Shown in pieces: positions 54,777 to 63,999 of a stretch of 64,000 bases of DNA. Source of the DNA: Aliishimia ponticola (lineage in GTDB: Bacteria > Pseudomonadota > Alphaproteobacteria > Rhodobacterales > Rhodobacteraceae); the NCBI RefSeq assembly GCF_004803475.1, contig NZ_SRKY01000003.1, forward strand, positions 124,001-188,000. The letters run 5' to 3'. The position numbers and the translations under genes are program-made. Each line of letters starts with the position of its first letter. Position 1 is the stretch's first letter. Below the pieces are notes generated by a model. The model searched no databases and was not told the DNA's origin. It saw only the letters and a program-made list of their open reading frames with translations.

Positions 54777-56309
54777 TTACAACGGGATGTTATCGTGCTT
54801 CTTCCATGGCAGCTTTTGTTTCTTGCTGCGCAGGCTGGCAAAGGCCCGCGCGACGCGCTTGCGGGTGGAATGCGGCATGATCACTTCGTCGATAAAGCCA
54901 CGCTCTGCCGCGACGAAGGGGTTGGCGAAGCGATCTTCGTAATCCTTCGTGTGCTGCGCGATCTTTTCCGGATCGCCCAGATCCCCGCGGTGAATAATCT
55001 CGGTCGCGCCTTTCGCGCCCATAACCGCGACTTCCGCCGTCGGCCAGGCATAGTTGAAATCGGCGCGCAGATGCTTGGACGCCATCACGACATAGGCACC
55101 GCCATAGGCTTTGCGGGTGATGACCGTGACTTTTGGCACCGTCGCCTCACCATATGCGTAAAGCAGCTTGGCCCCGTGCTTGATGACGCCGCCATATTCC
55201 TGGCTGGTGCCCGGCAGGAAGCCCGGCACGTCCACAAGCGTCAGCAGCGGGATTTCAAAGCAGTCGCAGAAGCGCACGAAACGCGCCGCCTTGCGGGCAC
55301 TGTCGATGTCCAGAACCCCGGCCAGAACCATTGGCTGGTTTGCCACGACGCCCACCGTGCGCCCTTCGAGGCGAATGAAGCCGGTGATGATGTTCTTGGC
55401 GAAATCTTCCTGAATCTCGTAGAAATCGCCCTCATCGGCGAGTTTCAGGATGAGTTCCTTCATGTCGTAGGGCTGGTTCGGGTTCTCCGGGACCAGCGTA
55501 TCAAGGCTGTTTTCCACCCGCGCCGGATCGTCGAAGAACGGGCGCACCGGGGGCATTTCGCGGTTGTTGAGCGGAAGAAAATCCACCAAGCGGCGCACTT
55601 CCGCCAGCGCCTCGACATCGTTTTCGAACGCGCCATCGGCGACAGAAGATTTCTTGGTATGGGTCGACGCCCCGCCAAGCTCTTCTGCCGTAACCTGCTC
55701 ATTCGTCACGGTTTTAACAACATCGGGGCCGGTGACGAACATGTAGGAGCTGTCTTTCACCATGAAGATGAAATCCGTCATCGCGGGCGAATAGACAGCG
55801 CCGCCCGCGCAGGGGCCCATGATCACGGAGATCTGCGGCACAACGCCAGAGGCGCGGATGTTGCGCTCGAAGACGTCGCCGTAGCCAGCAAGGCTGTCGA
55901 CGCCTTCCTGAATACGCGCACCGCCGGAATCGTTGATCCCGATCACCGGCGCGCCGTTTTCCATCGCCATATCCATGATCTTGACGATCTTGGCCGCATG
56001 GGTCGCGGAAACAGAGCCGCCCAGAACCGTGAAATCCTGGCTGAAGACATAGACTTGGCGACCGTTGATGGTGCCCCACCCAGTCACGACGCCGTCCCCT
56101 GCGGGCTTTTGCTGTTCCATCCCGAAATCGGTGCAGCGATGGGTGACGAACATGTCGAACTCTTCGAAGGAGCCTTCGTCGAGCAGCAGATCAATACGCT
56201 CTCGCGCTGTCAGCTTGCCGCGACCGTGCTGGGCATCGATACGCTTTTGACCGCCGCCAAGACGCGCACCGTCACGCCGATCTTCGAGTTCGCTCAGAAT
56301 GTCCTTCAT
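54777..56309 (-). CDS. pccB: Propionyl-CoA carboxylase beta subunit (carboxyltransferase)
   Basis: A 510-residue carboxyltransferase subunit that moves the carboxyl group from biotin on PccA to propionyl-CoA. The two crotonase-type halves are clear: [62 protein letters not shown] in the N-half, and [51 protein letters not shown] in the C-half. ATG at 56309. Its upstream gap carries a cluster of TTTGCAAA-type boxes for PccR and is shared with a divergent MFS gene. Confidence 0.97.
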   Translation of the reverse strand: MKDILSELEDRRDGARLGGGQKRIDAQHGRGKLTARERIDLLLDEGSFEEFDMFVTHRCTDFGMEQQKPAGDGVVTGWGTINGRQVYVFSQDFTVLGGSVSATHAAKIVKIMDMAMENGAPVIGINDSGGARIQEGVDSLAGYGDVFERNIRASGVVPQISVIMGPCAGGAVYSPAMTDFIFMVKDSSYMFVTGPDVVKTVTNEQVTAEELGGASTHTKKSSVADGAFENDVEALAEVRRLVDFLPLNNREMPPVRPFFDDPARVENSLDTLVPENPNQPYDMKELILKLADEGDFYEIQEDFAKNIITGFIRLEGRTVGVVANQPMVLAGVLDIDSARKAARFVRFCDCFEIPLLTLVDVPGFLPGTSQEYGGVIKHGAKLLYAYGEATVPKVTVITRKAYGGAYVVMASKHLRADFNYAWPTAEVAVMGAKGATEIIHRGDLGDPEKIAQHTKDYEDRFANPFVAAERGFIDEVIMPHSTRKRVARAFASLRSKKQKLPWKKHDNIPL

Positions 56310-56380
56310 GGGGGCTCCTCCCGTAGAATTTTCGGCAACCTACAGCCGCAACACGCCGCAGGACAGTATTTTCCGGCTAA

Positions 56381-56428
56381 TTTGCAAAGTTTATGCATAG
56401 GACGCTTTGCAAATTGCAAATCTGCAAA
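56381..56428. promoter_or_regulatory. Cluster of TTTGCAAA-type PccR boxes at pccB
   Basis: Perfect TTTGCAAA palindromes occur at 56381-56388 and 56406-56413, joined by the half-matching ATTGCAAA (56413-56420) and TCTGCAAA (56421-56428). The PccR regulator of Rhodobacter sphaeroides recognises a TTTGCAAA-type motif, and a pccR gene lies 1.4 kb away. The cluster sits between pccB and the MFS gene, so it could serve both. Confidence 0.8.
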
Positions 56429-56501
56429 GTTCGGATTGTCACGTGACGTCGCGGAAATTGGCTGATGGACATGCTGCGGTTGCAGTTCTACATCACGAGG
56501 C

Positions 56502-57722
56502 ATGAGCCAGTTTGCCCCGGTTCGTTTCCTAGACAGAACGACCCCACCTCACATCGGAACCTTGATCCTGCTATCGGGCATGTCCGCGATGGTCATGAAC
56601 ATGTTCCTGCCGTCCCTGCCCGGGATGACCGCGTATTTCGACACGGAATACTGGGTCATGCAGATGTCGGTCTCCATCTATCTTGCGGCCAGTGCGGTCT
56701 TGCAGGTGTTTATCGGCCCGTTGTCGGACAAGTTCGGCCGCCGCCCGGTGATCCTGCTGGGCACGATCGGATTTCTGCTGGCAACGCTGGGCTGCATCTA
56801 TGCCCCGACTGCGGGCGTATTCCTGATCTGCCGTACCTTGCAGGCGATGATGGCCGTGGGCATGGTACTAAGCCGGGCCACGGTGCGCGACCTTTACTCA
56901 CAAGACCAAGCGGCGTCGATGATCGGCTATGTCACCATGGGCATGGCGGTCGTGCCGATGATCAGCCCGGCCATCGGCGGGTTCCTCGATCAGGCATATG
57001 ACTGGCGGGCTAGCTTCTGGTTCCTCTTCGTGCTGGGCGCGCTGACTTTCGTGCTGGTCTGGGCCGATCAGGGCGAAACCGTCAGCAGCTCTGGCCTGAC
57101 ACTTGGCCAGCAATACCGCGAGTACCCCGAACTTCTGTCGGCCCGGCGCTTCTGGGGCTATTGCGCGGCAGCGGCCTTCACCTCGGGCGCGTTCTTTGCC
57201 TATCTCGGCGGCGCCCCCTTCGTTGGCACGCAGGTCTACGGCCTGTCCTCGGCCGAACTTGGTGTCTATTTCGGCGCACCTGCCATCGGCTATTTCCTAG
57301 GCAACTACCTGACCGGGCGCTTCACCATCCGCTTTGGCGTCAACCGCATGATCATGTGGGGCTGCATCGGAAATATCGTTGGCATCACAGCGTCCCTTGT
57401 CGTGTCCTATGCGGGCTATGGCTCTGTCTTCACGTTCTTTTTCTTCATGACCTTTGTTGGCCTCGGCAATGGGCTGGCCATTCCCAACGCCACTGCGGGG
57501 ATGCTCTCCGTCCGCCCGCGCTTGGCGGGAACGGCGTCCGGCCTTGGCGGCGCGATCATGCTGGCGGGCGGCGCGATGCTGGGTCAGTTGACCGGCCTGC
57601 TGCTGACGCCCGAAACCGGAGCCTTTCCGCTGCTTTGGCTGCAATTCCTGACCGGCGTTCTGGCAATCGTGGCGATCACATTGACGATCCGGCGCGAAAA
57701 ACAGGTCTCGGGCCACGGCTGA
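56502..57722 (+). CDS. Bcr/CflA-type MFS drug:proton antiporter
   Basis: A 406-residue MFS exporter with about 12 hydrophobic segments. Bcr/CflA subfamily marks are LLSGMSAMVMNMFLPSLPGMTAYF at the N-terminus, GPLSDKFGRRPVILLG in loop 2-3, and RTLQAMMAVGMVLSRATVRDLY. Substrates of relatives include bicyclomycin and sulfonamides; the natural one here is unknown. It is divergent from pccB and shares the gap holding PccR boxes, and pccR itself is the next gene in the same direction. That raises the possibility of co-regulation with propionate metabolism, though this is inference. Confidence 0.86.
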   Translation: MSQFAPVRFLDRTTPPHIGTLILLSGMSAMVMNMFLPSLPGMTAYFDTEYWVMQMSVSIYLAASAVLQVFIGPLSDKFGRRPVILLGTIGFLLATLGCIYAPTAGVFLICRTLQAMMAVGMVLSRATVRDLYSQDQAASMIGYVTMGMAVVPMISPAIGGFLDQAYDWRASFWFLFVLGALTFVLVWADQGETVSSSGLTLGQQYREYPELLSARRFWGYCAAAAFTSGAFFAYLGGAPFVGTQVYGLSSAELGVYFGAPAIGYFLGNYLTGRFTIRFGVNRMIMWGCIGNIVGITASLVVSYAGYGSVFTFFFFMTFVGLGNGLAIPNATAGMLSVRPRLAGTASGLGGAIMLAGGAMLGQLTGLLLTPETGAFPLLWLQFLTGVLAIVAITLTIRREKQVSGHG

Positions 57723-57767
57723 TTTAACCCCGCTTTAACGACGTTTGGGAAAACTTGCGCTGAGGGC

Positions 57768-57805
57768 TTTGCAAAGTTAGCGTGCGAGGCCTGCAAAGTT
57801 GCAAA
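57768..57805. promoter_or_regulatory. TTTGCAAA-type boxes in front of pccR, probable autoregulation
   Basis: A perfect TTTGCAAA (57768-57775) is followed by CCTGCAAA (57790-57797) and GTTGCAAA (57798-57805), ending 17 bases before the pccR ATG. The arrangement mirrors the pccB cluster: the second and third boxes again have TGCAAA cores exactly eight bases apart. Confidence 0.78.
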
Positions 57806-57821
57806 GTCTCGGGGGCCATTC

Positions 57822-59222
57822 ATGTCGACACAGAAGCTTTATGCCGGGGTGAAACTGCGGGAATTCCGCACGCGGATCGGGCTGACCCAGAAGGATTTCG
57901 CGAGCAAACTCAAGGTATCCCTGCCCTATCTGAACCAGATGGAAAACAACCACCGCCCGGTGTCCTCTGCCGTGGTGCTGGCGCTGGCGACGGAGTTCGG
58001 GATCGACGTGACCGAGCTTTCGCAAGGGGATGGCGAACGTCTGGTCAGCGATATGCGCGAGGCACTGGCCGACCCGCTGTTCAAGGGGGATGCGCCGCCG
58101 CTGGCCGATCTGAGGCTGACGGCCTCCAACGCCCCTGCCCTTGCCCGCGCCTTCATCGAACTGCACCGGTCGTACCGGCAAACCCACGAACGGCTCGCTT
58201 CGCTTGACGAAGCCCTGGGACGCGACGGCGCGCAGGCGCAGCCCAGCGCATGGGAAGAAGTGCGCGACTTCTTCCATTACTGCGACAACTATATCGACGC
58301 CGTGGATCGCGCGGCAGAGCATTTCGCCGGGCAGGATGGCGGGTTGAAAAGCATCCGGGTCGCCGCTGTGGCGCGTCTGGGCAATGCGGGCATTCGCGTC
58401 CAGTTTGAAGAGGCCGAAATGCTGCGCCGCTATGATGCGCAAAAGAAAGTCCTGACCCTGTCGGCGCTGGCCACGCCCGAAACCCAGACTTTCCAGTTGT
58501 TGCTGCAAGTCGCGCTGCTGACGCAGAACGCCCTGCTGGAAGCGACGCTTGATCTGGCCCGGTTCAAAAGCGACGAGGCCCGCGCCATCGCAAAGATCGG
58601 CCTTGGCAATTACTTCGCCGGGGCCGCGCTGATGCCCTATGGCAAATTCCTTGATGCCGCCCGCAAAAGCCGCCACGACCTTGAGGCGCTTTCGACCCGC
58701 TTCGGCGCCTCCATCGAACAGGTCGCGCATCGGCTGTCCACGTTGCAAAGGCCGGGTGCCAAGGGTGTGCCGTTCTTCTTCGTGCGCGTCGATCAGGCCG
58801 GAACCATCACCAAGCGCCACTCTGCCACGCGGCTGCAATTCGCGCGCTTTGGCGGGGCGTGCCCGTTGTGGAATGTTCACCGCGCCTTCGAGACCCCCGG
58901 CCAGTTTCTGCGCCAATTGGCCGAAACGCCCGATGGGGTGCGCTATATCTCCATTGCGCGGGATGTGACGAAATCCGCCGGGCGCTACGGTGCGCCGGTG
59001 CGCCGTTATGCGATCGCGCTGGGATGTGAGGTCGCTCATGCCGAAGAGCTGGTCTATGCTAACGGGATGGACATCACCCGCGCCGAAGCCTTTGAACCGA
59101 TTGGCATTTCCTGCCGGATTTGCGAGCGCACCAATTGCCATCAACGCTCGGTTCCGCCGCTGGAACGGCCGCTGGAGGTCGATCCTGATCAGCGTGACGT
59201 GCTGCCCTATCGCGTCGGGTAA
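57822..59222 (+). CDS. pccR: PccR, short-chain fatty acyl-CoA-sensing regulator (ScfR family)
   Basis: A 466-residue ScfR-family regulator. The N-terminal XRE helix-turn-helix (KLREFRTRIGLTQKDFASKLKVSLPYLNQMENNHRPVS) is followed by an IrrE/ImmA-like domain in which the usual HExxH zinc site is not present (LLLQVALLTQNALLE), and a C-terminal domain with the ScfR cysteine set GISCRICERTNCHQRSVPP. In Rhodobacter sphaeroides PccR controls pccB and mcm; the effector is probably propionyl- or methylmalonyl-CoA. TTTGCAAA-type boxes precede both this gene and pccB. It is transcribed in the opposite direction to pccB. Confidence 0.93.
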   Translation: MSTQKLYAGVKLREFRTRIGLTQKDFASKLKVSLPYLNQMENNHRPVSSAVVLALATEFGIDVTELSQGDGERLVSDMREALADPLFKGDAPPLADLRLTASNAPALARAFIELHRSYRQTHERLASLDEALGRDGAQAQPSAWEEVRDFFHYCDNYIDAVDRAAEHFAGQDGGLKSIRVAAVARLGNAGIRVQFEEAEMLRRYDAQKKVLTLSALATPETQTFQLLLQVALLTQNALLEATLDLARFKSDEARAIAKIGLGNYFAGAALMPYGKFLDAARKSRHDLEALSTRFGASIEQVAHRLSTLQRPGAKGVPFFFVRVDQAGTITKRHSATRLQFARFGGACPLWNVHRAFETPGQFLRQLAETPDGVRYISIARDVTKSAGRYGAPVRRYAIALGCEVAHAEELVYANGMDITRAEAFEPIGISCRICERTNCHQRSVPPLERPLEVDPDQRDVLPYRVG

Positions 59223-59241
59223 TCCGCGCGCCGAAATGACA

Positions 59242-59270
59242 AAGGGCGCACCAAGGCGCGCCCTTCTTTT
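59242..59270 (+). terminator. Rho-independent terminator after pccR
   Basis: AAGGGCGC-N8-GCGCCCTT is an 8-bp stem followed by CTTTT, about 20 bases after the pccR stop. On the other strand the same hairpin runs into TTTG, so it may also stop the minus-strand YdcH-like gene. Confidence 0.8.
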
Positions 59271-59292
59271 CCGATATTGCGACTAAGGCCCT

Positions 59293-59535
59293 TCAGGCGT
59301 CCGCCGACAGCGCGGCGTAGATTTCATCCTTCAGCGCGGCACGGCGCTTGCGCAATTCGACCTCGGTCAACTCTTCGACCGGCTCGACATTTGTCTCGGC
59401 CCGGTGCACGGCCCGGTTCACTTCGTGATAGGATTCGACCAGCTTTGCGAAATGGGCATCGGACTGTTTCATAGCGGCAATGCGGTCGGCAAATTCCGGG
59501 AAATCGTCGGCGAGTTCGTGCGGTGTGTGTGACAT
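59293..59535 (-). CDS. YdcH/DUF465 family protein
   Basis: An 80-residue helical protein of the YdcH (DUF465) family, starting MSHTPHELADDFPEFADRIAAMKQSDAHFAKLVESYHEVNRAVHRAETNVEP, which contains the conserved HxLxxxFP-type opening and the SDAHFAKL segment. The fold is a helical hairpin with no known function. ATG at 59535 follows GGAGCAACATCAC; the longer frame adds an unlikely basic leader. It converges on pccR. Confidence 0.88.
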   Translation of the reverse strand: MSHTPHELADDFPEFADRIAAMKQSDAHFAKLVESYHEVNRAVHRAETNVEPVEELTEVELRKRRAALKDEIYAALSADA

Positions 59536-59610
59536 GTGATGTTGCTCCCTTTCACGCGTTCGAAGGGAGTGTAGCGTTTTCACCCGGCCCAACATTGACC
59601 CGGATCAAAC

Positions 59611-60267
59611 TCAGCGCTTTGCCCGCCGCCATCCGGCCGCGCGCGCTTCGGCCTCATTGCAGAACCACCGTTCCCCTTTTTGCGGCGAAATCCGCGTGCG
59701 CGCGTAATTCTCCTGCCCCGGCACGTGGTAGATACGCGCCCCGGATCGGGAAAGGTTGCCCTTGATCACACAGCCATCGGCGCGGTCCGCCGGGGTGCTG
59801 CGCTGCGCCTTGCGGAACGCGGCGGGGGATTGCACGTCATAGCCATGCAAACCGGCGCGGCGCACGGCGGCGGCTTTTTCGTCCAGGTCATAGGCCATGG
59901 AATAGTAGCGATACGCGAAGGCACGTCCGTCCGAAACCAGCACCTTGCCCAAGTCGTTGCCGCGCACCGTGCAGCGCGCGACATCGCGCCCGTATTTGTC
60001 CTGTTCGATGGTCTTGCAGCGGGCGCGCTTGCCTTCATACCGCTCTGTCACGACCTGCGTGACCCAGCGCCCGCAGCGCCAATCCACCCCCGCACCATCG
60101 CGGCAGGTCTGATCCATCTCGGGCGCGTCGATGCCGTGCAGCCGCACTGTGACGCCGCCAACTTTCAGCGTATCGCCATCGACAACCCGAATCCGGCCAG
60201 TCGGATCGGAGGCCAGAACCGGCGCCGCAAGAAGGAGTGCCCAGAGCACGTTAACGAATCTTAACAT
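59611..60267 (-). CDS. Secreted thermonuclease-family (SNase-like) nuclease
   Basis: A 218-residue staphylococcal nuclease-like protein with a signal peptide (MLRFVNVLWALLLAAPVLAS). The OB-fold core has the family motifs RVVDGDTLKVGGVTVRLHGIDAPE, with the calcium/catalytic Asp and Arg, and DKYGRDVARCTV, with the catalytic Arg. The C-terminal part after residue 150 is basic and Cys-containing (KGERWFCNEAEARAAGW). It would act in the periplasm or outside. No DNA uptake genes are adjacent. It is upstream of the YdcH gene on the same strand. Confidence 0.88.
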   Translation of the reverse strand: MLRFVNVLWALLLAAPVLASDPTGRIRVVDGDTLKVGGVTVRLHGIDAPEMDQTCRDGAGVDWRCGRWVTQVVTERYEGKRARCKTIEQDKYGRDVARCTVRGNDLGKVLVSDGRAFAYRYYSMAYDLDEKAAAVRRAGLHGYDVQSPAAFRKAQRSTPADRADGCVIKGNLSRSGARIYHVPGQENYARTRISPQKGERWFCNEAEARAAGWRRAKR

Positions 60268-60321
60268 GCCCCCGGTATCCCCCCGCCGCGCGGCAGGGTC
60301 AACGCGGGCCGGGAGAAATCG

Positions 60322-61974
60322 TTAACGCTGAGACGTCTCCCAAGCCGGGTTCACCCATGGCTCTGCATTCGATGGCGGCAGCGGCGCGCGGCCAAGGATA
60401 TGGTCCGCCATTTTCTCACCGGTCATGATCGACGGGCCGTTAAGGTTGCCATTGGTGATCTGGGGGAACACCGAACTGTCCACGACGCGCAATTGATCAA
60501 CGCCGATCACGCGTCCTTCGGGATCGACCACCGCGTCCGGGTCGTCAGCGCGCCCCATCCGGCACGTGCCGCAAGGGTGATAGGCGCTTTCGGCATGTTC
60601 GCGGATCGCGTCATCAAGCGCGTCATCGCTTTGTACTGCGTCGCCCGGCTGAATTTCGTGTTTCACGAAGGGTTTGAAGGCGTCCTGCGCAAAGATCTCG
60701 CGCGTGAGGCGAATGCAGGCCCGGAAATCCTCCCAGTCCTGCTGCGTGCTCATGTAGTTGAAGCGGATCAGCGGATCGGCCGCCGGGTCGGAGGACCGCA
60801 AAGACACCCGCCCCCGGCTTTGCGACCGCATCGGGCCGACATGGGCCTGAAACCCGTGCCCTTCGGCGGCAGCCTGGCCATCATAGCGCACGGCAATGGG
60901 CAGGAAGTGGAACTGAATGTCGGGATATTGCACCCCGGCCCGCGACCGGATAAAGCCCGCACTTTCGAAATTATTGGTCGCGCCCAGACCGGTCTTGGTA
61001 AAGAGCCACTGCGCCCCCACCATCGCTTTTCCGAACAAATTCCAATACTTGTAAAGCGTGATCGGCTGCGCGGCGGCCATCTGGATATACATTTCCAGAT
61101 GGTCCTGAAGATTGCCGCCGACGCCGGGCCTGTCAGCCACGACACTGATCCCATGTTCTGCCAGATGCTGCGCCGGTCCGATCCCGGACAGCATGAGGAT
61201 TTTGGGCGAGTTGATCGACGACGCGGCAAGGATCACCTCGGCGCGGGCGTGGATCACGCGCCCATCGGCCAGAACGACGCCGGTGGCCCGCCCTTCGGTG
61301 ATCTCGATCCGCTCCACCAGTCCGCGGACCAGATCGCAGTTTTCGCGTTTTAGCGCTGGTTTCAGATAAGCGTTGGCCGCAGACCAGCGCCGCCCTTTGT
61401 AGACCGTCTGTTCCATTGGGCCGAAGCCCTCTTGCTGGCGGCCATTATAGTCGCCCGTGACCGGATAACCGGCCTGGCGCCCGGCCTCTACAAAGGCATG
61501 GTAAAGCGGATTCTCACGCCGCCCCCGCGTCACATGAAGCGGCCCATCGGTGCCGCGCCATGCCGGATCGCCGCCATGCCCGCCATCGTGCCACGTTTCC
61601 ATCCGGTGGAAATAGGGCAGCACATCGGCATAGCCCCAGCCCGCCGCGCCGCTGTCTTCCCAATGGTCGTAATCCAGCGCATGGCCGCGCACATAGACCA
61701 TCCCGTTGATCGAGGACGACCCGCCGATCACCTTGCCACGCGGGCACGCCAGTTGCCGCCCGCCCAGATGTGGCTCCGGCTCCGACACATAGCCCCAGTC
61801 ATAGCGCTTCATGTTCATGGGATAGCTCAGCGCGCCGGGCATCTGGATGAACGGGCCGGCATCGGTGCCCCCATGTTCGACGATTAGCACGGATTTTCCA
61901 GCTTCCGCAAGGCGGTACGCAACGGCGCAGCCAGCGCTGCCCGCGCCGACGATAACGTAGTCAGCCTGTGTCAT
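60322..61974 (-). CDS. betA: Choline dehydrogenase (GMC flavoprotein)
   Basis: A 550-residue GMC oxidoreductase oxidising choline to betaine aldehyde. The FAD-binding N-terminus is [26 protein letters not shown], then the family motifs [19 protein letters not shown] and [14 protein letters not shown], and the C-terminal active-site His/Asn region is [14 protein letters not shown] and [13 protein letters not shown]. The long open frame upstream to 62493 is not part of the gene. It follows the small membrane protein gene by 14 bases and betB before that, giving the order betB-small gene-betA. Confidence 0.95.
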   Translation of the reverse strand: MTQADYVIVGAGSAGCAVAYRLAEAGKSVLIVEHGGTDAGPFIQMPGALSYPMNMKRYDWGYVSEPEPHLGGRQLACPRGKVIGGSSSINGMVYVRGHALDYDHWEDSGAAGWGYADVLPYFHRMETWHDGGHGGDPAWRGTDGPLHVTRGRRENPLYHAFVEAGRQAGYPVTGDYNGRQQEGFGPMEQTVYKGRRWSAANAYLKPALKRENCDLVRGLVERIEITEGRATGVVLADGRVIHARAEVILAASSINSPKILMLSGIGPAQHLAEHGISVVADRPGVGGNLQDHLEMYIQMAAAQPITLYKYWNLFGKAMVGAQWLFTKTGLGATNNFESAGFIRSRAGVQYPDIQFHFLPIAVRYDGQAAAEGHGFQAHVGPMRSQSRGRVSLRSSDPAADPLIRFNYMSTQQDWEDFRACIRLTREIFAQDAFKPFVKHEIQPGDAVQSDDALDDAIREHAESAYHPCGTCRMGRADDPDAVVDPEGRVIGVDQLRVVDSSVFPQITNGNLNGPSIMTGEKMADHILGRAPLPPSNAEPWVNPAWETSQR

Positions 61975-61988
61975 GGCAACCTCCAGGG

Positions 61989-62246
61989 TCAGGCGTTCAG
62001 ATAACCGATCAGCAGCGAGATGAAGGCACCGACATGCACGACCATGATCGCGCGGTCCTTCCACATGACCCCGACTGCGAACCACAAAATGATGCCCGCA
62101 AAGAAGGCGAACACGTTCCAAGGCACGATGTTGAGCCCGGTCAGCCCATAGCCCACCAGTTGGATCGCGGTGGCGATCCATTTCACGATGTCGACGGTTT
62201 GAAAGCCGGGCCGAACTGGCGCTGGTTCGGGTGCGTTCGATGCCAT
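61989..62246 (-). CDS. Small membrane protein between betB and betA (DUF6552-like)
   Basis: An 85-residue inner-membrane protein with two or three hydrophobic stretches: [46 protein letters not shown] and [18 protein letters not shown]. The N-terminus [14 protein letters not shown] is short and Pro-rich. Its start overlaps the betB stop by one base, so it is translationally coupled within the choline-to-betaine operon. I recall similar proteins in Roseobacter bet clusters (DUF6552). A role in membrane association of BetA or choline uptake is speculation. Confidence 0.75.
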   Translation of the reverse strand: MASNAPEPAPVRPGFQTVDIVKWIATAIQLVGYGLTGLNIVPWNVFAFFAGIILWFAVGVMWKDRAIMVVHVGAFISLLIGYLNA

Positions 62247-63703
62247 CAGAAAGGCGCCTCCAGATCGCCCATGCGGACGAAGACCGATTTGACCTGACTG
62301 TAATGGGCGATGGCCTCCTTGGAGTTTTCACGCCCCACGCCAGACATCTTGACGCCGCCAAAGGGTGCTTCGACCGGCGCGTCATTGTAAGTGTTGATAT
62401 AGCAGGTGCCCGCTTCGAACCCCGCTGCCACGCGATGGGCACGGGACAGATCGCGGGTAAACACGCCCGCCGCCAAGCCGAATTCGGTGTCATTGGCGCG
62501 CGCCATCACCTCTTCTTCGGTGTCGAAATCCAGCACCGCCATGACGGGGCCGAAAATCTCTTCGCGTGCAATGACCATATCGTCCGTCACGTCGGCGAAA
62601 ACGGTTGGCTCAAGGTAGAAGCCGTCCCGATTAAGCCGCGCGCCGCCCGTGACCAGCCGCGCACCCTCTTCCTTGCCCTTGGCGATATAGCCTTCGACGA
62701 TCTCCATCTGGCGTTGGCTGACCATTGGGCCAAAGCTTGTTTCGGGGTCCATCGGGTCGCCGATCACGGCGTTTGCCAGACGTTCGGAAAGCCGGGTCAG
62801 GAACGCCTCCTTGATGCCCTTTTGCACGAAGACGCGCGTCCCGTTGGAACAGACCTGACCAGAGGAATAGAAGTTGCCAAGGATCGCGCCCGACACCGCG
62901 TTTTCAATATCCGCATCGTCGAAGATGACCAAAGGCGACTTGCCGCCGAGTTCCATGGTGACATGCTTCATGCCTTCAGCGGCGGCGGCATAGACCTTGC
63001 GCCCCGTCGGCACAGACCCGGTGAGCGAGACCTTGTCCACGCGCGGGTCCGACACCAGCGCAGCGCCAACCGGCCCCATTCCCTGCACCACGTTGTAAAG
63101 CCCGGCAGGCAAGCCCGCCTCGTGCAGGATTTCGGCCACTTTCAGCGCGCAAAGCGGGGTGGTTTCGGACGGTTTGAAGATCATGGCGTTGCCGCAGGCC
63201 AGCGCGGGCGCGCCTTTCCAGCAGGCGATCTGCGTCGGATAGTTCCACGCGCCGATCCCGACGCACAGGCCCAGAGGCTCGCGGCGGGTATAAACCCAAT
63301 CCTCGCCCAGCTGAATATGCTCGCCCGTCAGGCTTGCGGCCAGCCCGCCGAAATATTCCAGCGCATCCGCGCCAGAGGTCGCGTCGACGACGCTCGTTTC
63401 CTGATAGGGCTTGCCGGTGTCATAGGTTTCCAGAACCGAAAGCTCGTGATTGCGTTCGCGGATGATATCGGCCGCGCGGCGCAGGATGCGGCCACGCTCT
63501 GTCCCGGTCATGGCTGCCCATTGCTTTTGTGCGGCCCGGCCCGATGTAATCGCGGCCTCTATCACGGCGGGGGTCGCGGCATGGACTGTCGCGATGACCT
63601 CTCCCGTGGCGGGATAGATCACGTCGAAGGCATCGCCATCGGTATCTTCAAGATAAGCGCCATTCACGAAATGGCTGGCTTTGGGCTGCGTGGCTTGGGT
63701 CAT
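62246..63703 (-). CDS. betB: Betaine aldehyde dehydrogenase
   Basis: A 485-residue NAD(P)-dependent aldehyde dehydrogenase converting betaine aldehyde to glycine betaine, an osmoprotectant. Family motifs: general base in [14 protein letters not shown], catalytic Cys in [15 protein letters not shown], cofactor region [18 protein letters not shown], and the BetB-typical [18 protein letters not shown] near the end. Directly coupled to the small membrane protein and betA. It could in principle also act on amine-derived aldehydes. Upstream is a perfect hairpin and then the last, cut gene. Confidence 0.94.
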   Translation of the reverse strand: MTQATQPKASHFVNGAYLEDTDGDAFDVIYPATGEVIATVHAATPAVIEAAITSGRAAQKQWAAMTGTERGRILRRAADIIRERNHELSVLETYDTGKPYQETSVVDATSGADALEYFGGLAASLTGEHIQLGEDWVYTRREPLGLCVGIGAWNYPTQIACWKGAPALACGNAMIFKPSETTPLCALKVAEILHEAGLPAGLYNVVQGMGPVGAALVSDPRVDKVSLTGSVPTGRKVYAAAAEGMKHVTMELGGKSPLVIFDDADIENAVSGAILGNFYSSGQVCSNGTRVFVQKGIKEAFLTRLSERLANAVIGDPMDPETSFGPMVSQRQMEIVEGYIAKGKEEGARLVTGGARLNRDGFYLEPTVFADVTDDMVIAREEIFGPVMAVLDFDTEEEVMARANDTEFGLAAGVFTRDLSRAHRVAAGFEAGTCYINTYNDAPVEAPFGGVKMSGVGRENSKEAIAHYSQVKSVFVRMGDLEAPF

Positions 63704-63740
63704 CGGACTCTCCGCGGTGGACGTCAGTCAGGAAGGCACC

Positions 63741-63763
63741 CGCGCCGGGACGGTCCCGGCGCG
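63741..63763. repeat. Perfect 10-bp hairpin between the last gene and betB
   Basis: CGCGCCGGGA-CGG-TCCCGGCGCG is an exact 10-bp inverted repeat with a 3-base loop in the 71-base gap between two minus-strand genes. There is no T-run, so it may reduce read-through into betB or serve as a protein-binding palindrome. Confidence 0.65.
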
Positions 63764-63774
63764 CGCGGTTGGTA

Positions 63775-63999
63775 TCAATTGCTGGCGGCAGCGGTCTGCC
63801 CGCCATGGGACAGGCCCGCCAGTGCATCGCGCCGGGACAGAACCCAGACGATGCAAGCGACATACAGGCCGATCACAACGGTGCCGACCCACTGGATTTG
63901 CAACCACTGCGACTGGAACAGCAGCGTCAGCACGAACAGCAGCGCCGCGTTGCCAAGCACATATTGCACCTTGCCATAGCGGTCAGCGGTCAGGTTCAA
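63775..63999 (-). CDS. Small membrane protein, probably cut by the window end
   Basis: At least 74 residues, with two hydrophobic stretches (VLGNAALLFVLTLLFQ and WVGTVVIGLYVACIVWVLS) and a polar C-terminal tail rich in Ala/Ser. The first visible codon is TTG at the window edge; the true start is probably upstream, so the N-terminus is unknown. It lies 71 bases from betB on the same strand, with a hairpin between, and may be part of the same betaine locus. No family assignment is made. Confidence 0.55.
   Translation of the reverse strand: MNLTADRYGKVQYVLGNAALLFVLTLLFQSQWLQIQWVGTVVIGLYVACIVWVLSRRDALAGLSHGGQTAAASN

Noticed and set aside
61975-62493. In-frame extension of betA by 173 codons
   Set aside because: The FAD-binding motif must be close to the N-terminus and begins at the ATG 61974; the extension overlaps two coupled genes.
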